Shown: positions 42,150 through 55,300 of the stretch, piece after piece
Layout: each line of letters begins with the position of its first letter
Numbering within the stretch: the first letter of the stretch is position 1
NCBI GenBank assembly: GCA_025345505.1
Contig: JANVCC010000261.1
Span: 5,586,765 to 5,650,764, forward strand
DNA from: Todiramphus chloris collaris
Taxonomy: Eukaryota > Chordata > Aves > Coraciiformes > Alcedinidae
Reading direction: 5' to 3'
DNA length: 64,000 nucleotides
Program-made: the position numbers and the translations under genes
Notes under the pieces: model-generated
What the model was told of the DNA's origin: nothing
What the model saw: only the letters and a program-made list of their open reading frames with translations
Database searches by the model: none

Positions 42150-42331
42150 CACAGTGCTCAGGCTGTTTTATTGAGAGCAGGAGCGGGGCTGCCCTGAAGG
42201 ACGCAGAGGTGGTGACCTGAGAGCATTCCCAGAACACTCTCAAAGAGCGCTCAGATGGTAAATGCAGCCTTCCAGCTGCAGACACTTCCTACTCTTCCTC
42301 TTCCTCTTCATGTTCTGATTGGAAATGATAC
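42150..42331 (-). pseudogene. Candidate terminal exon with poly-Glu end and poly(A) signal
   Basis: On the minus strand, CTATCTTCCAG followed by G at 42331 resembles an acceptor. The next 13 codons read YHFQSEHEEEEEE and stop at TAG (42291-42289). About 120 bp of GC-richer sequence follows, with AATAAA at 42172-42167 and then a GT-rich stretch (TGTGGTAGGTGGGAGTG), the layout of a 3' UTR and cleavage site. It lies about 0.6 kb beyond the far edge of the CpG island, in tandem with ASXL3. I could not find its partner exons or name the gene. The Glu run comes from a simple GAA/GAG repeat, so a chance assembly of signals is a real alternative. It may be a noncoding or decayed exon. Confidence 0.25.
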
Positions 42332-44790
42332 CTGGAAGATAGCTCTTTGCCATGACACCTTTTCACACTTCATAATTCCTTCCCATTTAAATGGAAATTA
42401 AAACATTAATGAAACAAAATTCTATCAAAACAGCTGCTTCTAAATGTAGGGTTGATTCCAGACTCTATAGTATTGATCAGAGCGTTTGAGTACGCCTCAG
42501 AAATGGTCTAGAGAAAAATGCTGTTGCAACTGGAATATTTCAGGTTTGACACAGGTTGTTTAAGAAACGTTTACAATCATCCAGTTATTGAAACAGCTAC
42601 ATATCGCTTTAGTTAGTTATTTACTGAATGCCTTCTTTGTCCCTTTAGTAACATTTAGAAAGGAAAAGCTTGCTATTAGTATTGCTTCTTTGTCTATGCT
42701 TTGTTTCTTTGACTTTGTTTTCTGCCTTTTATGTCTCTGTCCTACTTCCCTTTTCCTCCTTTTGCATTTCCTCGCCTTTGGTGACTTTCTATTCCCACGC
42801 CATACAGGCTTCATTCATGTCTTACATCCCATGCTAAAAGAAATCTGAAGTAATTAAGTACCTCATTAAAACTGCCTTTGAAATACCCTCATTGTTTTCA
42901 GTACTGAAACCACAAGAAAACAAAGAAACGTGGGCAGGTTTATCGGTCACTCCCATCGTAAGTGCCTGTTTTAAGACTGAGAAAAACGTTCTGCGTTAGT
43001 TCCCCAGCTGTTCACAGGGAAATGATGATCCAGTTGCTGATCCAGTTACTTCATGTACATAACAGGAACCGAGGAGATCTCTGATGTTGCAGCATTGGTG
43101 CTGGACAGAGGAGAACATCGGTCAGGTAAAAGCAATTTAGGGGGTATCCAAAGCTAATCTGACTTTATGGATTTTTTTTTTGTTGTTGGTTTGGCTGTTT
43201 TCTACTATTGCCTGTTGCAGTCAGGGTCAGACTTTCATTTAGTATTTCTACGGACACCTGGAATAATCTTTTCAGTGTTACATGCTGTCTATTCAGCTGG
43301 TGAAGAAATGAGGTATCTGTGCTGCCATTTAGTTCATTTGCATTATTCCTACAAAGTCCAGGTGCTCCAAAGTTCCTCCTATTGGAAATCATTTACTTAC
43401 AGTTAACAGCACTGACTTTGCTGGAGAAAGAAAACCACTTAGGCTGTTTGCTGTGTCAGAGCAGAGAGCCAGGGAGCATTCTCTGTGCGTTCATGATGAA
43501 GAAAAAAAAAAAAGAATCTGTGCTCCTGAATTATTTTTTTTCCCCTGCAATAAACGGCGTAGCTGAATCCAATAAGGATTTCCAGTGTACACAGAAACTG
43601 AGTGACTCAACAGAACAGTACAGTGCTGCTCCAAGGGAGTTAAAAATCATAGAAGCACAGCAGAAAAAGGTCAAGTTCAGCTTACGGAAGAAAGCGCTTC
43701 CTATTGATTATAGATGGTATTTACTGCAGGAATCGGACCTGACACTACGGAGATCATAACTGTTGCTTCTCTAACTGAGTTTGCAATAGGAAGATTGAGA
43801 AAGAGAGAACTGCAGTCAAACTGCAGCCACTGGAACTATGGCTAAAAGCACAGCATATGTAACACGTATATGCGTGTATATATGTGTGTGTGTAAATACA
43901 CTACTGCTGTCTCCGTGGCACTTTGTAAATCAGACTGGATAACCTGCAAATACTGCAGAAAGATTTTATATTAAAGTACATCATGAATTTCTATCTAAGC
44001 AATAGTTATGTGATGTTACAGTGCCAGATTTTACTGTTTTGACCGTGGATGGACGCATTTATTATGGATGCATTTGTGTCCAGTTCCTTTTTCTTGCACC
44101 AGAAGAGTTATATGCTACCCAAAATAACACTGGACACTGGTTTCTGAGCTTCAGAAGCAGTGAGTGCATTTGCCTGCAATGCTATAGAAGTTGGACACAA
44201 TGTTATATAGTGAGCTACCTGAAGAACACTGCTCTTGTTTCCTGCATAGAAAAATTACTTTTGATACATACTGCTGATTTTTTTATTATGTACTGTGATA
44301 TTCCTGTTAAGCAGAAATCTGTGAACTACACTACACACACAAGTATATATATGTATGTGTGCTACGAAATATATTTTGTTGCACACATATTTCATTATAT
44401 TTCAATACAATGAAATGCTGCCGCAATAAAAATTCCAGCTTCAGCTCTTACAAAAGAAATAGCATCAGCTATTACACGGAAACTCCGTATGTGTGCAGAA
44501 GGATTTATTCACAGCACAACAATTCAATCTAAGGTGCCACTTTTACAATGGAAATTATATTCTCTCCAGTTGAATGAGAGATGCTGAGTTACAAGATAAT
44601 TTAAAAAATAGCCCAGAATGATACTAAGGGAGACACTGCATTTTCTGAGTTAGTTTCAGCACAGTGGTGACAAAAGGCAAACCATAATACTTGTTTTTTT
44701 GTGGTCTTCGGGAAGTCAAAAAAGCCATTGTGATTGACAGTTAACCATTTACAGATACTGATGTCATAGTTGCAGAGTATGTTTCCCAGT
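42332..44790. other. Intergenic sequence upstream of ASXL3, no gene seen
   Basis: AT-rich. The plus-strand frame over 43319-43759 crosses a poly-A run and has no domain; the frame over 44021-44413 likewise. The lysine-rich minus-strand frame over 42617-42814 reflects a T-rich plus strand. Confidence 0.4.
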
Positions 44791-46375
44791 CTTGATTCAA
44801 AGAATGTATACCACCAAGTATCCAGACAACTTGACTTTCACAGCATTTATTACACTTAATGGAACTTTTCTCTTTTAATCAAACACCATATGGACCTGAA
44901 TCAACATCCAGAGCTTTTCAAATATGTTAATAATTCTTAATAACAAGCCCTGATCTAGTGTTATCTGGATGATGTTACTATATTTGGAAAGACTCCTGAA
45001 GCTGATGAAAAAAAAACCCTACAGGCTTTATTTCAACATGTCAATACAAGAAGGGCTGAAGCTGAATTTTGCTTAATACTAAATCAGATGCACAGAGTAG
45101 TCTCTTCTTCAGCACGTCATCTCTCCATTGGGACTGGAAAAGGTCATGGAACATGAAGAAGAGCTCACCCCCGAAGAACATAAAAAGAATTACAACTATA
45201 TTTTTCAGGTCTCAAATCAAGGCGTAAATCGTGCATTCCGAACTGTGCAGTGCTTGCAGAACTGTTTAGAACAGTGCATTGTAAAACCTAAAATTTACCC
45301 CAGGTATATCTCACTATAGCGAATTTTTGATCAATGAAAGCTTTGTCTGTGAATAGCTAGGGTTCATCCTGCTGGCTTCAGTGTTCACTTTTGTCTCAGA
45401 CCCGGAATGGCCAAGTACTACAAACGTAGGGCTATTTCCTTTACTCCCTCCTAGCCCTCCGGCAGCCACATAAACACTCAGGTCTTTTTTATGGTGTTGC
45501 AGCTGATCTATTAAACCTAATTGCAGCTAACCTGAGACCCACTTTGCCCACCCAAAAGACCAGCAGCGTGGAGAGCTTACCAAGTGGTCACCTTCCAGTC
45601 AAACTACCTCCAGGCAGCACTTCCCTCAGCCATGCTGCTCATCACTCAGCACACTATGAATATGGAGCCACTTTGCCCCAAATCCATAGGGACGATTTCT
45701 ATGAGAAGACACAGAAATGCGTTTAAACCATGAACAGTTTACAAGGTACTATAAAAGTGTTAGAAATAAAACATTTCTTTATGCATAGACTACAGAAGAG
45801 TAGGGAACCTGCTTGTGAAGCGTTACACTCCAACTGCATACAGATCACACCTCCTGGCAGCTCTGTTAAGGACAGAAAGGCTCGGAGGAGCAGGAACAGT
45901 CTGCAGATGGCTAGCAAGATTACTTTCATTTTTATATGACACAGTTTAGTCAAATCAAAACTACAGCAGCTGATAGTTGATCTCATCTGCTCTTTTTTAG
46001 ATGCTTATCTAGTTGATTATATGGAAGTTGCTGCGTGGCTTATAAATCTATTTGCTGCAATTATAGGGGAAAAAAATTAAGCTGTTTGCTTGTAGTGCCT
46101 GATTTAACAGAAAGTACACATCTTCCTTTCTAGGTGATCAGGAATTCCAACTGCATGGATGTTGTTCTAGTATCATATTTCAGCCTACAGAATGAACTTC
46201 ACTTGTAAGACAGATATGTAATGAAACGACACCTCAAGTTACGTGGAATTGTGAAGGTGTCCCAGAGGAATTACAAGCAACATTTGTGTATCATGCTCAT
46301 GGGAAGTCTCAAGCTGTCACAACAAACCAGCGATTACAGGACAAGTACTGGTGGCCACAATTCAAAGTAAAGGAC
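44791..46375 (+). mobile_element. Decayed Ty3/gypsy-type pol relic (RT and integrase)
   Basis: Blocks of Metaviridae-type pol occur in the right order, scattered over three frames. Reverse transcriptase: LDSKNVYHQV at 44791 (compare DLKxAYHQ), TAFITLNGTFLF at 44840-44875 (TAFxTPxGxFEF), FNQTPYGPESTSRAFQ at 44874-44921 (FNxMPFGLxNAPxTFQ), and CYLDDVTIFGKT from 44959, holding the catalytic YxDD. The last frame stays open for 65 codons to a TGA at 45154. About 1.3 kb further, an open stretch at 46238-46375 has VPEELQ, HAHG and DKYWWPQF, matching the zinc-binding start of integrase (H..H, then YWWP). RNase H was not recognised. Frameshifts and stops show it is dead. No LTRs, protease or gag were found. 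Confidence 0.75.
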
Positions 46376-49300
46376 TGAAGCTTAATACTACCATCACCAA
46401 AATGAAGACAAGTCCCTTATGCAGAACCATTACAGCCTATCATCTACACTTTTTTATCCATGAATGACTGATACCACAGCCTCTTGCAGCAGTTACTCTA
46501 GCTGTCCAGCTATCTTTTTGTGATAGACAACATCATAAAATGACCAAACAGAGCATTTACATTGTGTGACATCTGCTGCTATAATCACTTTCTTGTCTGT
46601 TTTCAGCCAAGAACAAAAGCTATAAAGTTAGTACCATTTAGCTTACAATGTGCAGGTTTTTTTCTGGGAATATATATAAAAGGTCATCATCAATTTAACT
46701 TAAAGCTGGAGAAGAAGTAGAATGTTAAGGAGAATTTTGGAGGAGGCTTCACAACTAGCTTGGTAAAAAAAGCTTGTAAAATCTTCTCAATGGACTAATT
46801 ACAAATTTAACGAATAACACAACCATGTAATCACATAAATCATTTCCTAAACTAATGCCTGGAGAGCTACACACACGGAGTTAAATGCTGTTAGGTTGAG
46901 GATCTCTAAACTTGCTAGTAGTAGCACGATCAGATACAAAACACACAGTCCAACAGCATGAAAAGTCATGAAGATCATTGTTGTACTACAGATCTGCAAT
47001 TCAAATTTGGCTTGGTAAGTACGGAACCCTGGAATTCTCTGAAAGGGGGAGTCAGAGTTTATGTTGTCTCTCAAGCTCCTTGGGGGAAAGTGACTGCACA
47101 CATATAAGCTCTCTTTGGGATAAGTACACACCTGCTTGCACCTGCTTGCCAAGGGCAACTTGGAAATATTTTGAATTGTTTGCACATATTAGATTGCTTT
47201 CCCTTACCTTCTCTGCGTTACAAGAGAAATGAAGGAGACAGCGAGGTCAGCCTTCTGCTAGCTGGAGACTTATCTGCGTGCATCAGAAACTTTTAGATAA
47301 GAACAAAAGAAGTGGCACAGAGATAATGCCTTAGTTCATTAACACTATGGACTTCTTGAAAAGGCGGTGGATGCAGTGTTGGTGATCAACGGCAGAGGGC
47401 ATTTCTCAGATGCACTGGTGCGAAAAAGCGACTTCAGTCTGGGGAATCCCTTTGTGTGTTTACTCTGGGCTCTGGCTGCAGTCATGGTGGTGGCTTTTCT
47501 CCTGTGCTGCTCCTTCATGGCTGCTGAAACAGCCATCAGTTACAGCACACAGTCTATGATGCTCTGGGATGTGTCAATAAACAACTCTGGTCTAGGTGTA
47601 TTGTATTGCATTTGTGCTGTGCTGGCTCTGCAGGATCAATAACCACCTTCTCTCCTGAAGTTAGCAGAGGAATCTACACGTGCTTGGAGCAACTCTGCTG
47701 ATTAAGGCCCCAGCTCTGCAAGACACACTGTTCATGCCAATACTTGCAGTGTCAGTGCCATTTTACATAATGACTTATATTAGCTATTTAAATTTTAAAT
47801 TTATCAAAACCACATAAAGACCAAATAAAATAGTTATTAAAATGACAATATTGTCTTCTTTTCAGTAAAAATGTATGTGCTGTAGTCTGGGGAAGGGACT
47901 GATCGATCCTTGGGAGTGTGATTGTAGTGTGGTAACCACATCAAACATTGGCCTGTAAGCATCACAACATCTATATATATATGTAAAAGATAAAATTATG
48001 CACATTTGACTTCTATACTCTTTTTAAACCGTTAAATAATTAGTTTAAAAATTAATATCATGCAACAGACTGAGCGTCTTAATTAAAAGCATACTCGTAA
48101 GAACAATGAGGTTAAATGTATTAATGTCAGAGTATTTGGTGTTTGATCTCTTCCATTGTTCTGGTTTCGTCCTCACCTACACTATGCCATATATCTCAAC
48201 TGAACTTATGCCCACACTAAGATGATTCTACTCCAGTGAGCCATCCGTTTTCTATACTCCAGCTATCCAACTACAGGTCACTTAAACTCAGACTTTAAGA
48301 AATAAAGAAAATGAATATTTGATACCACCTTCTCCCTTTTGTAATAAAGAATTTCGCACTATAGCTAAGAAGTAAAACTTTCATTTCTGTTGGTATATAC
48401 AGTTCATCATGCTCATTACAGGCTACAAAACCAAATTAAAATATAATATCAATACTGAGCATATGACACATCCCAGTTTAGGTGGCAGGTATTGGCCCAA
48501 TGGTATTTCAAAGTTGATGATGAAGTCTAAAGCTCTTATTATCCCCAGATCTCTACCTATTTCAATGTAAAATATGTGAATAGCCCACTGAAGTTCATGA
48601 GTTGTGTTAAGGAAATGTTTAAACATTAGTAGAACCAGGTTTCCAGAATGGCAGCAGGTAATATGTGTACTGGAAACTATTTGGCTGGGTTGCTGAGGGC
48701 ACATGGAGGAGATTGATGTCTGAATCTGCTATTCCTTTGTGAGTTATTAAAAACTCAAAAGTGAGAGCAGTACTTCTGTAGTATGCCTAACAGATCTTGT
48801 AGTTACATAAAGGTAACTTCTATAAGTTGTAACTTACAGAATTTAATTTTGAATTCTCTAACATCCAGATTTTTTTTTAAATCACCCTTTTAAAGCTGTG
48901 AGTTTATAAAGTTAAATATGCCTTAAGAAAGTTAATTAAAAAAAACTATTTAAGCATACTTAGATGATTTTATATGTTCTCCTAGAAGAATTGGTACCTA
49001 TCCATATTTACCATCAGTACTGCGAGTTATCTGCATAACTACACTGGATTTTATATGGCCATTGTGAAGTTTACGGACTGGAAACACTTTCACCAAATTA
49101 TGATGTTACTAATTTGGAAAATTTAAGGATTTGCATGGCGGATGACTTCTCTTTTTAGGGTCTGAGGTTAGGGCATGGACAGGAAGTAAAGGCTACAGGG
49201 CAGATTATAAGTAAGCGTGCAATTTGTAATAAAGGTTTGTGGACTGTGAGCTTTTTAGGTACACCACTTCAAATAGCTGCCTTTTAGGTTACACTCAAAA

Positions 49301-52300
49301 ATTATAAGGGGGAAAACCTGTAAGGAAGTTATTTTGGGAAATGAAAGAATCTAACATGTTATTAACAGGAGAATATCACTTCTCATCAACTGTTTTTATA
49401 GCTGACTAGGTTGGCCTACTCAATTTGCATTTAAGACACGATTAAAATAATCTTATAATTTTCTGCATTCATCTGATAGAATTTATGAAAAAGGAGAGAA
49501 AACAGTTATGCATAATTAGTGAAAATGGTTGCAAAAGAATAATACGCTGCATGCACAGCATCTACCCTGCCTTTATGACAGCCAGACATTTACATGCATG
49601 CAGGAGAAGTAACCAAAAATAACACTTTGTATGCAAAAAGGAGAAATCCCGTCTCTTTATTTGATTTAAAGATCTAAATTGGTTATTTATAAAAAACAAG
49701 GTAATGGGTACAAGGAGTGCATTATAAGCAGGTTTTTGGAGTGTATGACAATGTTCTATATTAATAAGCATTGTGGGAATGTAAACATCACTTACACCAA
49801 TCCAGATATAATGATATTTGAGGCAGATAAATTGGAGTGTTACAGCTCAGCAGCAAAAGGCATAATGCTGTAAAACGTCCTTAAACAAAACACTATATAT
49901 GCTGGCTAAATTCTTAGATGGATATTTGCCACTGAGCAAGGGGCCAGCTCACAACCTATACATCATTTACGTGGCATGCTGCATGGTGGTATATGTTAGT
50001 TATTATGCAATAGAATCCTAGAGGAAAAATACAAAGATGTGTTTTTAATCTCCCACCTGACAGAGATTACTGCTGTTTTGCAGCTGATCAGTACTCACTA
50101 AGCAGATCAACCACATATACTGCAGCTGCACCCAGTCCCAGCTCCATTCAGCCTGTAATTAAATGTGTCCCTGCAATTTTGAAGAAAAATCCTTCATTTT
50201 CCGTTTTCCAAATCAGGAGTAGTCTAAAGTTACTAAGAAGTATACAATGCTCTTCCTCCTTCAGAAGATGAGTTCTGTAAACATTTACACAGAGGACTAA
50301 TTTTACACATCCATGAGGTGATCGTGAGAAATATTTCTCATGCTTACAGACCAAAAAGAGGCTAAGATGCCTGAACTGGACTCAAGTCAAAATGCCTTAG
50401 TCCAAAACCACAAACCCTAAAGCTTTTCCCCAAGAGTTTCCTTGCCTGGAAATGTGTAAAGTCCCATGGATGCTGCCTGTTGTGCTACTCCTTCCATTGC
50501 CACCACACTGCTGCTGTGCTTACCTTCTGTGAGCAGCCAGGTAAAGGTGAGCACCTAGAGGTAACGAGAAGAGTATGATGAGACTCCTGGTTACATTTAG
50601 TGATGTGCTGAAAGAATACAGTCTACTTGTGATCAGAGCATTTAGCAAGGTGACAAATACTCCATCTTTACTGCTGAAAAATAGGATAATACTGTCTGAT
50701 TTACTTTAATGTTGTAGTTATACTTTTTTAAAGAGTGACTAAGCTAGCTAGAGTATATCTTTTTTTTCTTTCATAAGGTCAAGTTTCACTTAAAATTACT
50801 CTTGGTTTACTCTTGTGGCTATCCATATGTTATTAAAGCATTTTTTTCTTTTGGCATTTCCTCTGTGGGGAAGAGACTGGAACGAGAGTTTCAAGTTCCA
50901 GAATAAATGAAGGGTGGTTATTCTGGTCTGAACAAGAAAAACTGTGGTCACTGGAGTCAGGATTGCAAACCAGATTTGGTTTTAAAAAAAATCATATGTG
51001 AAGTCCCACGAGGCACAGGAGAAGGATAATGTTCAAACTGAGATGCTGCACTGCTGCAGAAATTGTACACTTAGATCCTGGCCCCGCTCGTTCTTTGAAT
51101 CTCTTTTTCTCTAGCACGGTTCTGTCTCTAACTAGAGATATTAATATTTCATTCCTTCCTCCATTTGTCTTCCTTGCTTATTCAAATTGAAAGCTTGTCA
51201 GAACAGGAACTGAAATTCTCTTGGTATGTATACATCATGAAATAAAGTGGAAACCTGATCGTGGTTTGGTCTCTCAGGCTACCATATGAAAGAATGTATA
51301 TATATTTCTGTATATATTAAGGTAAACGACGGTTGTATGATATTTGAAAAATGCAATTTTCCCAGTGTAAAATTATTACCTTACCTTTTTATGTATCTGT
51401 ATATATCTAGGGAAAGACGAATGTTGAAATGTGGCATGCGAATAGTCCACTCTGTCAGACTGAGTGGGAGAAAACTGTCAGCTGGCCAATGACAGCAGCT
51501 TTCTGGATATTTTGCACAACTGGAACATCACAAAGAGATGAATCAGCAATAATTTTACCAGACTGCAAAACTGACTGATTCTGGCAGTTCTATACAAAGG
51601 AGATTTCAGCACAGATGCAAACATAAGAATAAATTGTTGTACTGGTGACTATATATCATTTCTAAGGAGAATTCTCTTCTCTATTTTAAGATATGAAATA
51701 TTAATTGTATGGCTGGATTTTTTCTTTTATAATAATTCAATTTTCTGAGGAGTTCAAGGCACTGAGACTGGTGAGGTAAATTGTCATACTCTGTTCAGTT
51801 TCAAAGGGCCCTTTAAACTCAGGTCTTCTCAGCTGTCACAATTTTGTGACTGAAAACCACTGAACCAAACATTGTTAAATATAGTCAAAAGGTTTAATTT
51901 CAGGTGAAGTTGGTCAGGTTGAACTTGAAGAAAATTGCTCTTCACTGATTAAAATTTAAGATACTGAAGAGAAATTCAGCCATAGATTTAGTCATACTTT
52001 CATTACCAGAAACCAAGGAGCCAACGTGATTTGCTTTATCTATATAACCCTTATATGTCTGCTTTCCAATATTAAGACCACACAAGCTGATTTTAAGTCT
52101 ACAGGTAAAGAATACATTATTTTTATGTGATTCCAGGGAGAGATCCATAACACCGTTCATGCCGTTTGCTTTGTACCTTAATAAATATATGCATTTTTAC
52201 TATGGAAAGAGGTAGGGTTTTATCATCAGCAGTGAGAGGGAAAAGGTAAGAGGACACTTGCCAGATTAAGGGTTTTTTTTTGCGATCAAAAAGGGAGGCA

Positions 52301-55300
52301 AAATAAAATGAAATATAAAGTGTGATGTATTGACTCTTTCATCTGTCATTGTTCTTTTTTTTTTTTTTTTTCCCCAGATTGTTATTCTTTTCAAATTCAA
52401 ATTCTCAGTTTCCTTTGAACATTGGCAGTAGTGTTCTATCTTCTGCAGTTGGGGATTCCAGCTTTCAGAATATTATTCCATCTGGAATTTAGAGGTTTTG
52501 ACCTTTTTTTTGTAAGGGCCAGATTTCAATAGCTTTCCAGAGTTCAGCCATCCACACAGTATATTTCTTCCCTGTTTTAACAGGCTCATGTGTGCCATAA
52601 TTGATTGATTAAAAATGTAAAAAGGTTGAGATGCAGAACAGTTTGCATTTATCACCTATGATATTTATACTTCAAATAGTTCCCTGACATTTTATTTAGA
52701 ATCTGATATGTTCTTCTTCCAAATAAATCATTCAGATAATGGGTTACATTTTTTGTAACGCAGGAATGAAAGTCAATACTATTCTTAGTGCTGTTGACAT
52801 GCCTTCTAGTAATTCATGGAATAATTATGACCATATTTGGGATATGTCTATTCCCTACGTTTCTGATTTGTCCTCCTGCAATACATCTTGACAGTGTTGT
52901 TGTAATGCACGTAGATTGTACAGACTGAATATATTTAAAGACTGACAATTCATTCCAGACAACTACATTAAACATATAACACAGCTGCTTGTAGCTCACT
53001 TTCTCCAGGAGACCTTTACAGTAGACATTTGCTTAGTAATGAAGGAATTCTGCAATTCTACCCTTTACTCTTAGTCTGTGAGACCACAAATGATAATTTG
53101 TACTGAATGATTATCTAAATCTGTTTAAGCCTCTAAAGAATTCAGATGATACCCTCATGAAGTGCTTTATTTCAGGAAGTGGGTGGCAGGCAGCATTATA
53201 CATACATGAAAGTAATGCTTTAATAGCTTAGCCAAACTTTACACAAACATCTAGTCTTACTTACCAGAATTTTCTCAGATTTTAATTTCCTCAGTAACAG
53301 CACTACACAAAGGCATAAACTTAATTCCTCTTAGTGTTTTTAATAATTCTTCTTGTGATTGTATTTTGGAAGTGTTTCAATCTTTAAAAAGTGTCATTCA
53401 TGTTGAAAGAGAGAAAATACTTTGAAGAGCAACAGAGAGAAATTCCAACTGATGTTGATGCAAATTTAAAAATGGGGAATTAGACTCAAAGGAAGAAAAC
53501 CGGTGGGAATTTTGCTATTGAATTCATCAGCTCAGGAATTTTTCCAGCCCCCACTGTATAACCTGGGAAAGCTGATTTTACACATCTTGTTGAAATTCAT
53601 GCTTCTGTAGTACATAGCTCATGGCTAGCATTCCCTTAGAATTTTCAAGGGCAGCAATAGTAACAAGTAAAAAGCACAACTACGGCTAGATAACAGATGT
53701 AACGTTTTATAAACCTACACACACGTTGTGATTCATGATCATCTAAAAGCAGAGTTCCATCAAAAGTGACATGGCTATTCACTTCGTGAAAACAGCTCAT
53801 TCTGAAGATTTCATTAGAAAATAACAGATTTGTAATGTTCTCTGAACTGAGTAACTGAAAACATAATTAAAATATCACTACTGGGTTTATTGAGAGTAAT
53901 AAACTTAATTAACAGCCTCCCTTTTGTTTAAATTGACAGTTTAGGAGACCATTGATAATTTATTTAAACTAATTCCTCATGAAAATTAAGTATTAATTAT
54001 GAAAATACTATTTCATAATGGTACCATAAAACTGCAGATCAGATGCTGATAAAGATTGGCATTTTTAATAGGTTTTTTTTTGCGCTACTCATTTTCTTTC
54101 ATCATGAATGAACACTGGATTGCTTTCAGTGACTAACAACAACATATAAATAAAATTAGAACATTTTAAAACCTTGGCTATTGCTAAAATGTATCTCGTC
54201 TCAGTTACCTAGTTATACACAGAATTAAGAGAGTAACCAGTATCTGAATGCTGATCAAAAATTCAGCCCAGAGAAAACATATATAAAAGAATCAGGTCAT
54301 AATTGCATACCATTTGGTAAGTTGGTCTGTCAGTAAATCCAGAGCAACAGAAGAGGGAATTTTGACTAATTTTATTGTAATTATTTAACATATTTTTTAT
54401 GTGGTAGGAATTGTTTATATTACTTTATCTCTCTAGTCAGAACTTCTTCTAGAAAGGCATGGAAGAGACTTTCTGTTTTAGGAGGATGTTCATTATTTAA
54501 ATGGAGCAGAAATACAGGCAGTACAGAAATAGATCTGTGCTCCATGCATCTAATACATATATATGTAAAATTCCCGTACAAGTGAATGTTTCATATTATT
54601 TCCATATATATATATAACAGCTCTAAAAATGACCAGGGATGGTGTTATTGTGGAAACAATAGCCTTTTTTAGAAACAAGCTACAGAACAAATATTACTTA
54701 ATAAAATGTTAGACCCACAAATGAACATGTGACAGGTAATGTGTTTCCTTCTGAACGCTCACATAACCAACAGAGCATTAGGTTCAGTGGATTTTGTTTT
54801 TGTAGACTGTGAAGTCATTACAGAAGAGCAATTCAGAGAAATGAAAAGATAAACTTGAAATGGAATATTTTGGAGTTTTGAAAATATCATTTTGGTGTCG
54901 AAGCAGAGGAAGTCTACATCATCAACAGGAAATTATTGACTTTATTAAAGGAAAATGTTTCAATTTCATCCATATTTTTAAATACCATGTTACTGGAAAC
55001 ACTGCATTTGTAGATTCTGATTTAGAATGACGTTCCACCACCACCTCCAATTTACATTTTATTTCACATAAAAATTTCAGATTCCAGCTGCATCTCCTTT
55101 TACATTGTATTTCAGATAATACCTTCACCAGCAAGCACCTCTTCCCAAGAGTCTGCTCTACTTCCTCCAGACTGCATCTTCAGGATGCCTATGGGATCTC
55201 ACTTGTGCCACTTGGTCTACCCTGACCAGACATGAATGATGCCAAAGAAGATAAGAGTGTGGAATCTTTCATGTATACAGGAGCTATAATATAAAAGTCT

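Noticed and set aside
43085-43115. Possible REST/RE1 site (GGTGCTGGACAG)
   Set aside because: Only one half-site is close to consensus; the partner half and spacing do not fit.
43319-43759. 146-codon plus-strand ORF
   Set aside because: It crosses a poly-A run (poly-Lys) and shows no domain or conservation signal.
47367-47642. 91-codon ORF with one hydrophobic segment
   Set aside because: No homology recognised, no splice or promoter support, and an ORF of this length is expected by chance.
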